A stretch of 64,000 bases of DNA from Phycicoccus endophyticus (lineage in GTDB: Bacteria; Actinomycetota; Actinomycetes; Actinomycetales; Dermatophilaceae): contig NZ_JAANCN010000002.1 in NCBI RefSeq assembly GCF_011326735.1, forward strand, positions 186,001-250,000, read 5' to 3'. The translations under genes were made by a program, and so were the position numbers. The notes under the pieces are model-generated. The model worked only from the letters and a program-made list of their open reading frames with translations. It ran no database searches and had not been told where the DNA came from. Below are positions 43,173 to 52,644 of the stretch, piece by piece (position 1 is the stretch's first letter; each line of letters begins with the position of its first letter).

Positions 43173-44969
43173 ATGAGCACAGTGCAGGCGCGCGCGCGTC
43201 CGGAGCAGGAGCGCCGCCGCTCCGTCCCCGTCCTGCGCCACGCCGTCGCCGCCGGTGGCCTCATCCAGCGCCTCGAGCCGCCCCTCGGCCGGCCGACCTC
43301 CCTCGTCGAGCCCCGCTTCTCGGGGGTCGGGCTCACCCTCGGCGGCGTCTTCGCCGCGGCCTCGCTGCTGCCGTCGCTGCTGCCGCGCCCCTCGGTCGTC
43401 CAGGGGGTGATCAGCGGCGTCAGCCTCGCGGTCGGCTACGGCACCGGGACGGCCGCGGCGGCCACCTGCCGCTACCTCGGGGTGCCCGAGCCGCGTGGCC
43501 GGCTGCGCGAAGGGCTCGTCGGCGCCTCGGTGGCCGTGTGCGTCGGGCTGCTCTTCCTCGCGGCCTGGAAGCAGGTCGGCTGGCAGAACGACATCCGCCG
43601 GCTGTACGGGATGCCACCGATCGGCCCGCAGGGCTGGCCGGTGGTCGCGGCCGTCACGGTGCTCGTCGCCGTCGCGCTGCTGCTGCTCGGGCGGGTCGTC
43701 GGGGCCGCGTTCCGCACGGTGCGCCGGGCCCTCGGGCGGCTCCTGCCGCGGCGGCTCGCGACGCTGCTCGGCGGGGCGGTCGTCGTCGTCGTCTGCTGGG
43801 CGCTGTTCACGGGCGTCCTCGTCAACGGCTTCTTCGCCGGGGCGAACGCGCTCTTCGCGCCGTCGGACCAGGTCGTCAGCGCCGACAGCACGCCGCCGAC
43901 CGCGCGGGTGCGCTCGGGAGGCCCCGGGTCGCTCGTCTCGTACGACGACCTCGGCGCCGAAGGACGCAGCTTCGTCTCGGGTGGCCCGAGCGTCGAGGAC
44001 ATCGACGCCGTGACCGGAGGCGGCGCCCGGCTGCCGGTACGCGTCTACGTCGGGCTGCGCAGTGCCGACACCGTCCAGGAACGCGCCGACCTCGTGCTCG
44101 CCGAGCTCAAGCGGACCGGCGCCTTCGAGCGCAAGGTCCTCGTGCTCGCCACGACCACCGGTACCGGCTACCTCGACAGCAACGGCACCGACCCGCTGGA
44201 GTACCTGTGGAACGGCGACACCGCGATCGCCGGAGTCCAGTACTCCTACCTGCCGAGCTGGATCTCCCTGCTCGCCGACCAGGACACGGTGCAGGCGACC
44301 TCGCAGGCGGTCTTCACGACCGTGCACCGCTACTGGTCGACCCTGCCGGAGTCCTCCCGCCCCAAGCTCTACCTCTACGGGCTCTCGCTCGGGGCCTACG
44401 GGGTCGAGAGCATCCTCGGGTCGATCAACCTGCTCAACGAGCCCATCGACGGGGCGCTGCTCGTCGGGCCGCCGTTCGTCAGCCCGGTCCACGACCAGCT
44501 GACGGCCGAGCGCGACCCGGGCTCGCCGGCGTCGCTGCCGGTCTACGGCCAGGGCCGCACGGTCCGCTTCGCCTCCGAGCAGGAGGGGGCGGCCCGCACC
44601 CCCGGACCCTGGGGCCCGACCCGGGTGGTCTACCTCCAGCACGCCTCCGACCCGGTCGTCTTCTTCGACAGCGACCTCGCCTTCGCCCCACCGCAGTGGC
44701 TGAGCGACGGCCAGCGCGGCCCGGACGTCTCCCCCCGGATGGGGTGGTTCCCCATGGTGACGATGGTCCAGGTGCTCCTGGACCTGCCCGGGGCCGGGAG
44801 CGTTCCCATGGGCTACGGGCACCTGTACTCCGCGCCCGCGAACGAGCGGGCCTGGGTCGCGATCACCCAGCCGCCCGGGTGGGACTCGGCGGGGCTGACC
44901 CGGCTCGCGCGGGTGCTGGCCGGGCGGCCCCACCCCTACGGCACGTCCTCGGTCACCATCGCCCCCTGA
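43173..44969 (+). CDS. Alpha/beta-hydrolase-domain membrane protein (Rv1069c-like)
   Basis: 598 residues. Four N-terminal membrane segments (VGLTLGGVFAAASLLPSLLP onward) are followed by a hydrolase domain. There a GxSxG-type nucleophile appears in YLYGLSLGAYGVESILGS, with GYLDSNGTDPLEYLWNGDTA and HLYSAPANERAW later. This build fits the actinobacterial two-domain family containing Mycobacterium Rv1069c. The active site would face the cytoplasm or membrane surface; the substrate is unknown. Single gene, GTG upstream alternatives not preferred. Confidence 0.8.
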   Translation: MSTVQARARPEQERRRSVPVLRHAVAAGGLIQRLEPPLGRPTSLVEPRFSGVGLTLGGVFAAASLLPSLLPRPSVVQGVISGVSLAVGYGTGTAAAATCRYLGVPEPRGRLREGLVGASVAVCVGLLFLAAWKQVGWQNDIRRLYGMPPIGPQGWPVVAAVTVLVAVALLLLGRVVGAAFRTVRRALGRLLPRRLATLLGGAVVVVVCWALFTGVLVNGFFAGANALFAPSDQVVSADSTPPTARVRSGGPGSLVSYDDLGAEGRSFVSGGPSVEDIDAVTGGGARLPVRVYVGLRSADTVQERADLVLAELKRTGAFERKVLVLATTTGTGYLDSNGTDPLEYLWNGDTAIAGVQYSYLPSWISLLADQDTVQATSQAVFTTVHRYWSTLPESSRPKLYLYGLSLGAYGVESILGSINLLNEPIDGALLVGPPFVSPVHDQLTAERDPGSPASLPVYGQGRTVRFASEQEGAARTPGPWGPTRVVYLQHASDPVVFFDSDLAFAPPQWLSDGQRGPDVSPRMGWFPMVTMVQVLLDLPGAGSVPMGYGHLYSAPANERAWVAITQPPGWDSAGLTRLARVLAGRPHPYGTSSVTIAP

Positions 44970-44996
44970 GCCCTCCCGGTCGCTGCGGGGCCGGCG

Positions 44997-45422
44997 TCAG
45001 GGTGTCGGCGGCGGGACCGGCCCGGCGACGGCGCGCCGGCGGCGTGCGGCGTCGAGCGCGGTGCCGAGCACGGCCAGGGCGGCGACGACGAGCCAGCCGG
45101 CGAGGTAGGGGCGGTCGAGCAGCGTCGGGTTGTCCGCGCGCGCACCGAAGCGCCCGAGCACGGGAACCGCGACGAGGGTGAGCGGGCCGAGGACGACGAG
45201 CAGCCGGACCAGCGGCGGGCGCAGCCACGACGGCACCCGCCGCGCCGCGAGGGCGCCGAGGAGGAGGACGAGCGGAGCGAGCAGCGCGTCGTGGACGACG
45301 ATGCCGCCGGCGAGCCACGCGGCGATCTCGAGGAGCTGACCGGAGAGCCCCGCGAGGAGCACCAGCCCCCAGCCGACCAGGGCGGCACCGGCCAGCCCGA
45401 GCACCACCCGCCCGGCGCTCAC
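44997..45422 (-). CDS. Hypothetical membrane protein, last gene of the molybdo-oxidoreductase operon
   Basis: 141 residues, hydrophobic, from a GTG start overlapping the previous stop by 4 nt (GTGA). Segments VVLGLAGAALVGWGLVLLAG, HDALLAPLVLLLGALAARR and LAGWLVVAALAVLGTALDAA span the membrane. No catalytic motif is seen. The overlap means it is coupled to the molybdopterin oxidoreductase and may anchor or assist it. Confidence 0.75.
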   Translation of the reverse strand: MSAGRVVLGLAGAALVGWGLVLLAGLSGQLLEIAAWLAGGIVVHDALLAPLVLLLGALAARRVPSWLRPPLVRLLVVLGPLTLVAVPVLGRFGARADNPTLLDRPYLAGWLVVAALAVLGTALDAARRRRAVAGPVPPPTP

Positions 45423-46612
45423 GCCCGGACCACCTCGACCTCGCCGAGCCACTTGGTCTGCAGCACCCCGGAGCGCGCCGGTGCGATGAGCCGGCACGGG
45501 TAGCCGTGGTCGGGGTGCAGCGGCTCCCCGCCGAGAGTCAGCGCGAGGAGCGAGTCGTCCCGGGCCACCCAGGCGGCGGGCAGGGTGCTCTCGCGGTAGG
45601 CACCTCGGCGCTGGAGGGAGCGGACGGTGACGTCGTCCTGCGGTGTGCCCCCGACGAGGGCGACGACGTCACGGACCGCCACCCCGCCCCACGTGCCGCT
45701 GGCGCTCCAGCCCTCGACGCAGGCGATCGGGAGCACCGCCGTGCGCTGCCGCATGGCGAGCAGATCCTCGCGGGAGAGCCGGGTGCTGCCCGCGGGCCCG
45801 CGCACGAGCAGCCGCCAGCCCGGGTCGGCGGCCAGGTCGGTGACCGCGGCGGCCACCGCGCTGCGGTTGACGGGGACCCCCTGGGGCCCCGCCCCCGACC
45901 GCACGGCGAGCACGGCGACCCGCCGCAGCCCGGGCACCCCGGCCGCCGTCGTCGCGAGCACCGCCACCCCCGCCGACAGCCAGGTCATCCGCAGCAGCGA
46001 GCGCCGCGAGGGTGCCCCCGCCCGCTCCGGCCGGTCCTCGACCCGCTGCTCGAGCGCCGCCCGCACGAGCGGGAGCTTGACGGCGACGTGGACGAGCACC
46101 GACCCGGCCGCGACGGCGCCGAGGGCGAAGTGGGTGCGCACGAAGTCGAAGCCCCACGGGTACCACTGGGCGCTGTTGGCCAGGCCGGTCGCGAGCTGCA
46201 CGACGCACGAGCCGACGAGCACCGCCACCGAGACCCGTTCGAGCAGGTGCCCGAGCAGCCGGCGCGGCGCGCGCGGCGGGCGCACGAACAGCCGGGGGAA
46301 GACCGACCACAGCTTGACGAGCAGCAACGGCACCGCCGCGGTGCCCGAGGCGACGTGCAGCCCCTGGGTCACCTGGTACAGACGTGCGGGGCGGGTCGGC
46401 AGCGGCAGCCAGGCCACGGGGTGCTGCAGCAGGTGGCTGTAGAGCCCGGTCGCGAAGCACACGAGGAAGGCCGCCCCGAGCCACCCGCCCACCCGGGCCG
46501 CGGTCCGCGGTCCCCGCAGCGGGCTCGGGAAGTCCTGCGGGCGCGGCAGCAGCGCCTCGAGCCGGCCGGCGACCCCGCGCAGCCTCCGCTCCCCGACCGC
46601 TGACCCGCTCAC
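45419..46612 (-). CDS. Molybdopterin-dependent oxidoreductase fused to a membrane cytochrome-like domain
   Basis: 397 residues. About 190 N-terminal residues form a 4-helix membrane domain with several His residues (HLLQHPVAWLPLP, GLHVASGTAAVPLLL, FVRTHFALGAVAAGSVLVHV), reminiscent of a b-type cytochrome. The C-terminal part is the sulfite-oxidase/YedY Moco fold, with the likely Mo-ligating Cys298 in LPIACVEGWSASGTW and HGYPCRLIAPARSGVLQTKW near the end. GTG start, 4-nt overlap with the gene upstream. Electron path and substrate are inferred only. Confidence 0.85.
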   Translation of the reverse strand: MSGSAVGERRLRGVAGRLEALLPRPQDFPSPLRGPRTAARVGGWLGAAFLVCFATGLYSHLLQHPVAWLPLPTRPARLYQVTQGLHVASGTAAVPLLLVKLWSVFPRLFVRPPRAPRRLLGHLLERVSVAVLVGSCVVQLATGLANSAQWYPWGFDFVRTHFALGAVAAGSVLVHVAVKLPLVRAALEQRVEDRPERAGAPSRRSLLRMTWLSAGVAVLATTAAGVPGLRRVAVLAVRSGAGPQGVPVNRSAVAAAVTDLAADPGWRLLVRGPAGSTRLSREDLLAMRQRTAVLPIACVEGWSASGTWGGVAVRDVVALVGGTPQDDVTVRSLQRRGAYRESTLPAAWVARDDSLLALTLGGEPLHPDHGYPCRLIAPARSGVLQTKWLGEVEVVRA

Positions 46613-47274
46613 CGCCGCACCAGCTCGCGCCACCGCCGCGCGAAGCGGGTCCGGGGCGCCTGCGCGGCCACGGCCACCGCGTCCTCGAGCTCGTCGACGT
46701 CGCGCAGCAGGGGCCCCTCGAGCGGCGGGTGGCCGGCCGCGTCGAGGGCCGCCGCGGTGAGCCGGCCGGTGTCCGGCCGGCTCATCGGGACGCCGGCGAG
46801 CACGCGGGCCTGGTGCGGGTGGGTCGTCACGAGAACCCACCAGCCACCGTCGAGCGCCGGGCCGAGTACCGGGGCGGCGTGCTCGCGGGCCAGCGTCGCG
46901 ACGCCCCGCAGGACGGCGGGGGTCACCTGGGGGGTGTCCATCCCGACCTGGACGACCGGCCCGCCGGCGAGCCGGTGTGCCTGACGGTGCCCGTCGACGA
47001 GCCGCTGCGCGAAGGAGGCGCCGCCCTGGGGCACGACGTGCCAGTCCGCGACGGCGGCCCGCAGCTCGGCCTCGCGGGTGGCGCCGGCCAGGTCCCCGGC
47101 CAGCGCCAGGACCCGTCGCCCGCGGGGCCACACCCGGGCGGCGGTCTCGACGGTGTCGAGCAGCGCGGCGGCCGCCAGCTCGGCCGCCTCCTCGTCCCCG
47201 ACGCCCGCGGCCAGGCGGGTCTTGGCCCGGCCGGGCACCGGGGCCTTGGCCATGACGAGGATGCTGCCCCTCAC
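46609..47274 (-). CDS. DUF2064/TIGR04282 glycosyltransferase-like protein
   Basis: 221 residues from a GTG start (VRGSILVMAKAPVPGRAKTRLA), the nucleotidyltransferase-like signature of the TIGR04282 family. VVQVGMDTPQVTP and GPALDGGWWVLV follow, matching its conserved core. The family resembles CofC/MobA-type nucleotidyltransferases but has no proven activity. The stop overlaps the next gene by 4 nt and its start overlaps the GT2 gene's stop, so it is coupled on both sides. Confidence 0.85.
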   Translation of the reverse strand: MRGSILVMAKAPVPGRAKTRLAAGVGDEEAAELAAAALLDTVETAARVWPRGRRVLALAGDLAGATREAELRAAVADWHVVPQGGASFAQRLVDGHRQAHRLAGGPVVQVGMDTPQVTPAVLRGVATLAREHAAPVLGPALDGGWWVLVTTHPHQARVLAGVPMSRPDTGRLTAAALDAAGHPPLEGPLLRDVDELEDAVAVAAQAPRTRFARRWRELVRR

Positions 47275-47930
47275 GGCAGCACCCGCGCGAAGTCGCGCGC
47301 CGCCCGCAGCGTCCCGCTGAGCGAGCCGGAGACCTTCGAGCGGGTCCCCGCGGCCCGCGGGTGGTAGGAGATGTCGTGCTCGACGATCGTCCAGCCGGCG
47401 CGCCGGGCGCGCACGAGCAGCTCGACCGGGTAGCCGAAGCGCCGGTCCTGCACCCCGAGGTCGAGCAGGTCCTGGCGCCGGCAGACCCGGGCCGGGGCGA
47501 TGTCGCGCACGGTGAGCCCGGTGCGTCGGCGCAGCCACGCGAGGACCGCCGCGTTCCCGAGCCGCGCGTGCCACGGCCACACCCCTCGGGCCGCGCGGCG
47601 GCGGCGCCCGACGGCCATCGTCGCCGCACCGGAGCGCACCAGCGCCAGCAGGGGCAGCAGCTCGCGGGGGTCCATCGAGCCGTCGCCGTCGAGGACCGCG
47701 AGGTACTCACCGCGGGCCGCCACGACGCCGGCGTGGACCGCTGCGCCGTACCCCGCCCGGGTCTCCGACACCACGGTGGCGCCGTGCCGCCGCGCGACCT
47801 GCGCGGTGCCGTCGCGTGAGCCGTTGTCGACGACGACGACGTGGAAGTCGCCCGGCACCCGGGCCAGCAACCCGGGCAGGGCCGCCGCCTCGTCCCGGCA
47901 CGGGAGCACGAGGTCGCACGTCGTCGTCAC
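47271..47930 (-). CDS. Glycosyltransferase family 2 (dolichol-phosphate-mannose synthase-like)
   Basis: 219 residues from GTG at 47930 (VTTTCDLVLPCRDEAAALP). VVVDNGSRDGTAQVARR and LDGDGSMDPRELLPLL hold the nucleotide-sugar and metal (DxD) sites of GT2. MAVGRRRR follows, as in DPM-type synthases that act on polyprenyl phosphate. First gene of the four-gene overlapping operon with DUF2064 and the Moco enzyme. A longer frame upstream is possible but lacks similarity. Confidence 0.85.
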   Translation of the reverse strand: MTTTCDLVLPCRDEAAALPGLLARVPGDFHVVVVDNGSRDGTAQVARRHGATVVSETRAGYGAAVHAGVVAARGEYLAVLDGDGSMDPRELLPLLALVRSGAATMAVGRRRRAARGVWPWHARLGNAAVLAWLRRRTGLTVRDIAPARVCRRQDLLDLGVQDRRFGYPVELLVRARRAGWTIVEHDISYHPRAAGTRSKVSGSLSGTLRAARDFARVLP

Positions 47931-48055
47931 CCTGGCGACCCTAGGTGCGTGGGGCCCGGGCGGCACCGGCTGCGGGCCTTACGGTCCCGTGACGTCGAGG
48001 GTCGGCCCGCTCGCGGGCCACCGGCCGCGGGGTGGGGGCACGGCATGCTGGGCGG

Positions 48056-49441
48056 ATGCCCGCCGCCCGCTCCGCGCCCCCCCGCCGTGGCACCGGCCGG
48101 GGGGCCCGGTGGGGGCTCGGCGTGGGGCTGCTCCTCGTCTCCGTCTCGATGCTGCTGCCGCCCGTGCTCGGGCTCGAGGTCACCGCCGGCACCGCGGCAC
48201 CGCTGCTCGGGGACTGGATGGTGCGCGTCGGACCCTCGAGCGCCGTCGCGCTCGGCGTCGTCGCGCTCACCGCCCACCCCGGGCTGCGCCGCTCTGCCGA
48301 CCGGATGTCGTGGCGTCGGCTGCTCGCGGCGTCCTGGCTCCTCGCGGCCGGGTGGATGGTCTCCCTGGCGCTCGTCGACGGCTACGCCGGGATGGGGCGC
48401 ATCCTCGACGCCGGCACGGAGTACCTGCGCAGCGCCCGCGGTGTCGACGACGTCGGGCAGCTGCTGCGGGAGTACGTCACGCGCATCCCCCTGGGCGCAC
48501 CCCGGCACTGGCCGGTCCACCTCGCGGGGCACCCCCCGGGGGCGGTCCTCGTCTTCGTCGCGCTCGACCGGCTGGGCCTCGGGGCGTGGCAGGCGGCCGG
48601 CCCGGTCGTCGTCGCCGTCGGGGCGAGCGTCCCGGCGGCCGTCGCGGTCACGCTGGACCGCCTCGGGGCGCGCGCGAGCGCCCGCACGCTGCTGCCCTTC
48701 CTCGCCGTCGGACCCGCGGCGGTGCTCATGGCGGTCTCCGCGGACGCGGTCTTCGCCGCGACCGTCGCCTGGGGCGCGGCGGCGCTCGCCGCGGCCACCG
48801 CGGCCACCGGGGTCCGCCGAGGAGCGCTCGCCGTCGTCGCGGGCCTGCTGCTCGGCTGGGCGGTCATGGAGTCCTACGGGCTCGTCCTCGCCGGGCTGCT
48901 CGCCGTCGGTGTGCTCCTCGCGGCGCGCGTCCCGGGGCGTGCCCGGGCCGTCGCGGGGGCGCTGTGCGCGGGGGCGGCGCTCGCGGTGGTCCTCGGCGTC
49001 GCGGCGGCGGGGTTCGCGTGGTGGGAGGCCTTCCCGGTGCTCCACGACCGCTACCGGGCGGGTCTCGCGAGCAGCCGGCCCGCGGGCTACTGGGTCGTGG
49101 GCAACCTCGGGGCGTTCGTGCTCGCCGCGGGGCTCCTGCTGCCGGCCGGGGTGGGGGCAGCGGCCGCGCCGGTGTGGCGCCTGACGACCCGGGCGGGCCG
49201 GGCGGCCGCCGCACCCTGGGAGCGGGCGGCGGGGCCGCTGCTCGCCGCCGGCGGCGCGATGGTCCTCCTCGCCGACGTCTCCCTGCTCAGCAAGGCCGAG
49301 GTGGAGCGGATCTGGCTGCCGTTCCTGCCGTGGCTGATGCTCGGCGTGCTCTGGCTGCCGCCCCGCTGGCGCCGGTGGGGGCTGCCCGCGCAGGCGGTCC
49401 TGGGGCTGCTCCTCGCCCACACCGTGGACACCGTGTGGTGA
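48056..49441 (+). CDS. Multi-spanning membrane protein, probable GT-C-type glycosyltransferase
   Basis: 461 residues with about 10-12 membrane segments. PRHWPVHLAGHPPGAVLVF lies in an extracytoplasmic loop with His-Pro-Pro, as seen in GT-C mannosyl/arabinosyltransferase-like proteins. LLSKAEVERIWLPFLPWLM near the end is another conserved stretch. It is divergent from the GT2 operon (126-nt gap), consistent with a shared polyprenyl-sugar pathway. The catalytic Asp motif of GT-C enzymes is not obvious, so the assignment is tentative. Confidence 0.65.
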   Translation: MPAARSAPPRRGTGRGARWGLGVGLLLVSVSMLLPPVLGLEVTAGTAAPLLGDWMVRVGPSSAVALGVVALTAHPGLRRSADRMSWRRLLAASWLLAAGWMVSLALVDGYAGMGRILDAGTEYLRSARGVDDVGQLLREYVTRIPLGAPRHWPVHLAGHPPGAVLVFVALDRLGLGAWQAAGPVVVAVGASVPAAVAVTLDRLGARASARTLLPFLAVGPAAVLMAVSADAVFAATVAWGAAALAAATAATGVRRGALAVVAGLLLGWAVMESYGLVLAGLLAVGVLLAARVPGRARAVAGALCAGAALAVVLGVAAAGFAWWEAFPVLHDRYRAGLASSRPAGYWVVGNLGAFVLAAGLLLPAGVGAAAAPVWRLTTRAGRAAAAPWERAAGPLLAAGGAMVLLADVSLLSKAEVERIWLPFLPWLMLGVLWLPPRWRRWGLPAQAVLGLLLAHTVDTVW

Positions 49442-49465
49442 CCCGGTCGGCCGGCGAGCCCGGGC

Positions 49466-50527
49466 TCAGGGCCGCAGCGGCGCCGTGGCGAAGGCGGCCA
49501 GCCCCTCCTGCGGGGTGACCCGGGCGGTGAACCCGAGCTCGGCCCGGGCCCGCTCGGGCGAGGCCACGACGTGGCGGACGTCGCCGATGCGGTACTGCCC
49601 GGTGACCCGGGGGTGCAGCTGCCGGCTCGAGCCGGCGGCGACGTGCCGGGCGACGTCGGCCACCGCGACGGGGTGGCCGGAGCAGACGTTGTAGGCGGTG
49701 TGCGTCGCCCGGGGCCGGGTGAGCACGGCCTCGGCGGCGGCCACGGTGGCCCGGGCCACGTCGTCGACGTGGACGAAGTCGCGCATCTGGCGCCCGTCCT
49801 CGTAGACCGTCGGCGGCTCGCCTCGCTCGAGCGAGGAGCGGAACATCGCGGCGACGCCCGAGTACGGGGTGTCCCGCGGCATCCCCGGCCCGTAGACGTT
49901 GTGGTAGCGCAGCGAGACGGCGGACCCCGGGGACTGGCGCGCCCAGGCCGCCGCGTACCCCTCCTGGGCCACCTTGCTCACGGCGTAGGCCGAGCGCGGG
50001 TCGAGCGGGGCCTCCTCGTCGACGAGCTCCCAGTCGAGCGGCCCCGCGCAGACCGGGCACGGGGTGTCGAACCGGCCGGCGTCGAGGGCCTCGCGGGTGC
50101 GCGGCCCGGGCGCCTGGGCACCGTGCTCCGGGCAGGAGTAGCGACCCTCGCCGTAGACGACCATCGAGGAGGCCTGGACGACGCCGCGCACGCCGGTGGC
50201 GTGCATCGCCGCGAGGACGGCCGCGGTGCCGAGGTCGTTGTGCCCCGCGTAGGCCGGCAGGTCGGCGGCGCTGGCGCCGGCGCCGACCATCGCCGCGAGG
50301 TGCACCACGACCTCGACCCCCTGGAGGAGGTCGCCCCAGGCCGGCGCCTCACGGGTGTCGAGCACGTGCAGGCCGCCGGGCGGGTGCTCGCGGGTCCCGG
50401 GCCCGTGCGCCTCGGGCAGGAGCAGGTCGACGGCGACGACGTCGTGGCCGGCGGTGACCAGCCGGCGCCAGGTCGCCGTCCCGACGAAACCGGCCGCGCC
50501 GGTGAGCAGAACGCGCACGCCGGCCAT
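49466..50527 (-). CDS. NAD-dependent epimerase/dehydratase with an inserted CxxH...CxxC motif
   Basis: 353 residues. Rossmann motif LTGAAGFVG, catalytic YAVSK (Y181, K185) and LRYHNVYGPGMPRDTPYSG fit sugar-nucleotide epimerases/dehydratases. Between the S-S-M-V-V-Y strand and the catalytic Tyr there is an unusual stretch, with CPEH at 132-135 and CPVC at 157-160, which could bind zinc. The start MAGVRVLLTG at 50527; a GTG three codons in is an alternative. It is convergent with the GT-C-like gene and likely belongs to the same sugar pathway. Confidence 0.85.
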   Translation of the reverse strand: MAGVRVLLTGAAGFVGTATWRRLVTAGHDVVAVDLLLPEAHGPGTREHPPGGLHVLDTREAPAWGDLLQGVEVVVHLAAMVGAGASAADLPAYAGHNDLGTAAVLAAMHATGVRGVVQASSMVVYGEGRYSCPEHGAQAPGPRTREALDAGRFDTPCPVCAGPLDWELVDEEAPLDPRSAYAVSKVAQEGYAAAWARQSPGSAVSLRYHNVYGPGMPRDTPYSGVAAMFRSSLERGEPPTVYEDGRQMRDFVHVDDVARATVAAAEAVLTRPRATHTAYNVCSGHPVAVADVARHVAAGSSRQLHPRVTGQYRIGDVRHVVASPERARAELGFTARVTPQEGLAAFATAPLRP

Positions 50528-50556
50528 CCTGCCCTGCCGGGGCCCGGCACGGCGGG

Positions 50557-51675
50557 TCAGCCGTGCCGCGCCCGCCGGAAGCGCCCGGCCACCTCGAGGA
50601 GCCGGTCGTTGGCCTCGGGCTCGGCGACCGTGGCGCGGACGCCGTCGAGGCCGTAGGGGCGCACGGTGAGACCCTCGGCGTCGCAGGCCTGCGCGAAGTC
50701 CGGGGTCTCCTCCCCGAGGTCGAACCACACGAAGTTCGCCTGCTGGTCGGGGATCTCCCAGCCCTGCTCCCGCAGCGCGGCGACCACCCGCTCGCGCTCG
50801 GCGACGATCTCCTTGACCCGCACGGCGAGCTCGTCGGCCGCCTCGAGCGAGGCCACCGCCGCCACCTGCGCGAGCGAGTTGACACCGAAGGGCAGCGCGC
50901 AGGCCCGCAGGGCCCGGGCCACCGGCTCGTGGGCGACGGCGTACCCCACCCGCAGCCCGGCGAGCCCGTAGGCCTTGGAGAAGGTGCGCAGCACGACGAC
51001 GTTGGGCCGGGCCCGGTGCTGCGCCATCGCGTCCGGGGCGTCCGGGGCGTCGACGAACTCGAGGTAGGCCTCGTCGAGGACGACGAGCACCTCCGGGGGC
51101 ACCCGGTCGAGGAACGCCTCGAGCTCGGCGGCCCCGACGGTGGTCCCCGTGGGGTTGTTCGGGGTGCACACGAGGACGAGGCGGGTCCGCTCGGTCACCG
51201 CGTCGGCCATCGCCGCGAGGTCGTGCCGGGCACCGGGAGCGAGCGGCACCATGACCGGCCGGGCCCCGGCGAGCGTCGTGAGGATGGGGTAGGCCTCGAA
51301 GGAGCGCCACGCGAAGACGACCTCGTCACCGTCGTCGCACGTCGCCCGGACCAGCTGGTCGAGCACCCCCACCGAGCCGGGGCCGGTGGCGATCCGCTGC
51401 GCCGGCACCCCCAGGTGCGCCGCGAGGGCCTCGGTGAGCTCGGCGACCGCGAGGTCGGGGTAGCGGTTGACCCCGCCCGCGGCACCCCGGACGGCCTCGA
51501 GCACCGAGGGCAGCGGCGGGAACGGGTTCTCGTTGCTGCTGATCTTGTAGGCGGTCAGGCCCTCGCGCACCGTCGCGGGCCGGCCGGGGGTGTAGACGGG
51601 CAGGGCGTCGAGGGCACCGCGCAGGCGCACCGGGGCACCGTCGGCGGCGCCCTGGGCGGGGGGGACGGCAGTCAT
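50557..51675 (-). CDS. Histidinol-phosphate/aromatic aminotransferase family (HisC-like)
   Basis: 372 residues. The PLP lysine lies in [30 protein letters not shown] and [12 protein letters not shown] are the cofactor-binding Asp/Tyr and Asn motifs of fold-type I. The [11 protein letters not shown] start is typical of the HisC2/Pat branch that transaminates histidinol phosphate or aromatic amino acids. It precedes the epimerase on the same strand by 29 nt. No his operon is nearby, which slightly favours the Pat role. Confidence 0.88.
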   Translation of the reverse strand: MTAVPPAQGAADGAPVRLRGALDALPVYTPGRPATVREGLTAYKISSNENPFPPLPSVLEAVRGAAGGVNRYPDLAVAELTEALAAHLGVPAQRIATGPGSVGVLDQLVRATCDDGDEVVFAWRSFEAYPILTTLAGARPVMVPLAPGARHDLAAMADAVTERTRLVLVCTPNNPTGTTVGAAELEAFLDRVPPEVLVVLDEAYLEFVDAPDAPDAMAQHRARPNVVVLRTFSKAYGLAGLRVGYAVAHEPVARALRACALPFGVNSLAQVAAVASLEAADELAVRVKEIVAERERVVAALREQGWEIPDQQANFVWFDLGEETPDFAQACDAEGLTVRPYGLDGVRATVAEPEANDRLLEVAGRFRRARHG

Positions 51676-51734
51676 GGCTCCCACTGTAGGTGCGGGCGCG
51701 CCGGCGCCCCCGCCGCCGCGTAGCGTGGACCGGC

Positions 51735-52577
51735 ATGACAGCCGAGAGCACCACCCACCGTCTCGCCGACGGCACGTCCCTCCCCCTCGTCGGCTTCGGC
51801 ACCTACCCGCTGCGCGGCGAGGAGGGCGTCGCGGCCATGGTCTCCGCCCTGCAGGCCGGGTACCGCTACCTCGACACCGCGGTCAACTACGAGAACGAGG
51901 CCGAGGTCGGCGAGGCCCTGCGCCGCAGCGGGCTCCCCCGCGAGCAGGTGACCGTGGCGACGAAGGTCCCGGGGCGCGACCACGAGCGGGAGCGGGCCCT
52001 GGAGTCGCTGCGCGGCTCGGCCGCCCGGCTCGGGGTGGAGCAGATCGACGTCGCCCTCATCCACTGGCCGAACCCCGGCCGGGGCCTCTACCCGCAGGCC
52101 TGGCAGGCACTCGTCGAGGCCCAGCGGGAGGGCCTGGTGCGCACCATCGGCGTCAGCAACTTCACCGAGGACCACCTCACCCGGGTCATCGAGGAGACCG
52201 GTGTGACGCCGGCCCTGAACCAGGTCGAGATGCACCCGCTCTTCCCCCAGGAGCGGATGCGGGCCGTGCACGCCCGCCTCGGCATCCTCACCCAGGCCTG
52301 GAGCCCGCTCGGGAAGCGGCAGGCGCCGTTCGACGCCGAGCCGGTGCTCGCCGCGGCCCGGGCGCACGACGTGACGCCCGGCCAGGTCATCCTGCGCTGG
52401 CACCTGGAGCTCGGGTCGATGCCGCTGCCGAAGTCGGCCACGCCACACCGCCAGCGCGAGAACCTCGAGGTCACGGGCTTCCGGCTGACCGCCGAGGAGG
52501 TCGCCGCGGTCTCGGCGCTCGGGCGCGCGGACGGGCGGCTCTTCGGCGGCGACCCCGACACCCACGAGGAGATGTGA
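51735..52577 (+). CDS. Aldo/keto reductase
   Basis: 280 residues, the compact AKR5-like size. The catalytic tetrad is visible: Asp in YLDTAVNY, Tyr in the same motif (AVNYENE), Lys in VTVATKVPG, and His in [19 protein letters not shown] and [15 protein letters not shown] are the NADPH-binding strands. It reduces carbonyl compounds with NADPH. It is divergent from the aminotransferase gene with a 59-nt gap and stands alone. Confidence 0.92.
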   Translation: MTAESTTHRLADGTSLPLVGFGTYPLRGEEGVAAMVSALQAGYRYLDTAVNYENEAEVGEALRRSGLPREQVTVATKVPGRDHERERALESLRGSAARLGVEQIDVALIHWPNPGRGLYPQAWQALVEAQREGLVRTIGVSNFTEDHLTRVIEETGVTPALNQVEMHPLFPQERMRAVHARLGILTQAWSPLGKRQAPFDAEPVLAAARAHDVTPGQVILRWHLELGSMPLPKSATPHRQRENLEVTGFRLTAEEVAAVSALGRADGRLFGGDPDTHEEM

Positions 52578-52644
52578 GCCGGCGTCCGCCCCGGCGCGGT
52601 GGCGCCCCGAGACGGCGGGCGCGCGGACCTGTCATGATCGTGAC

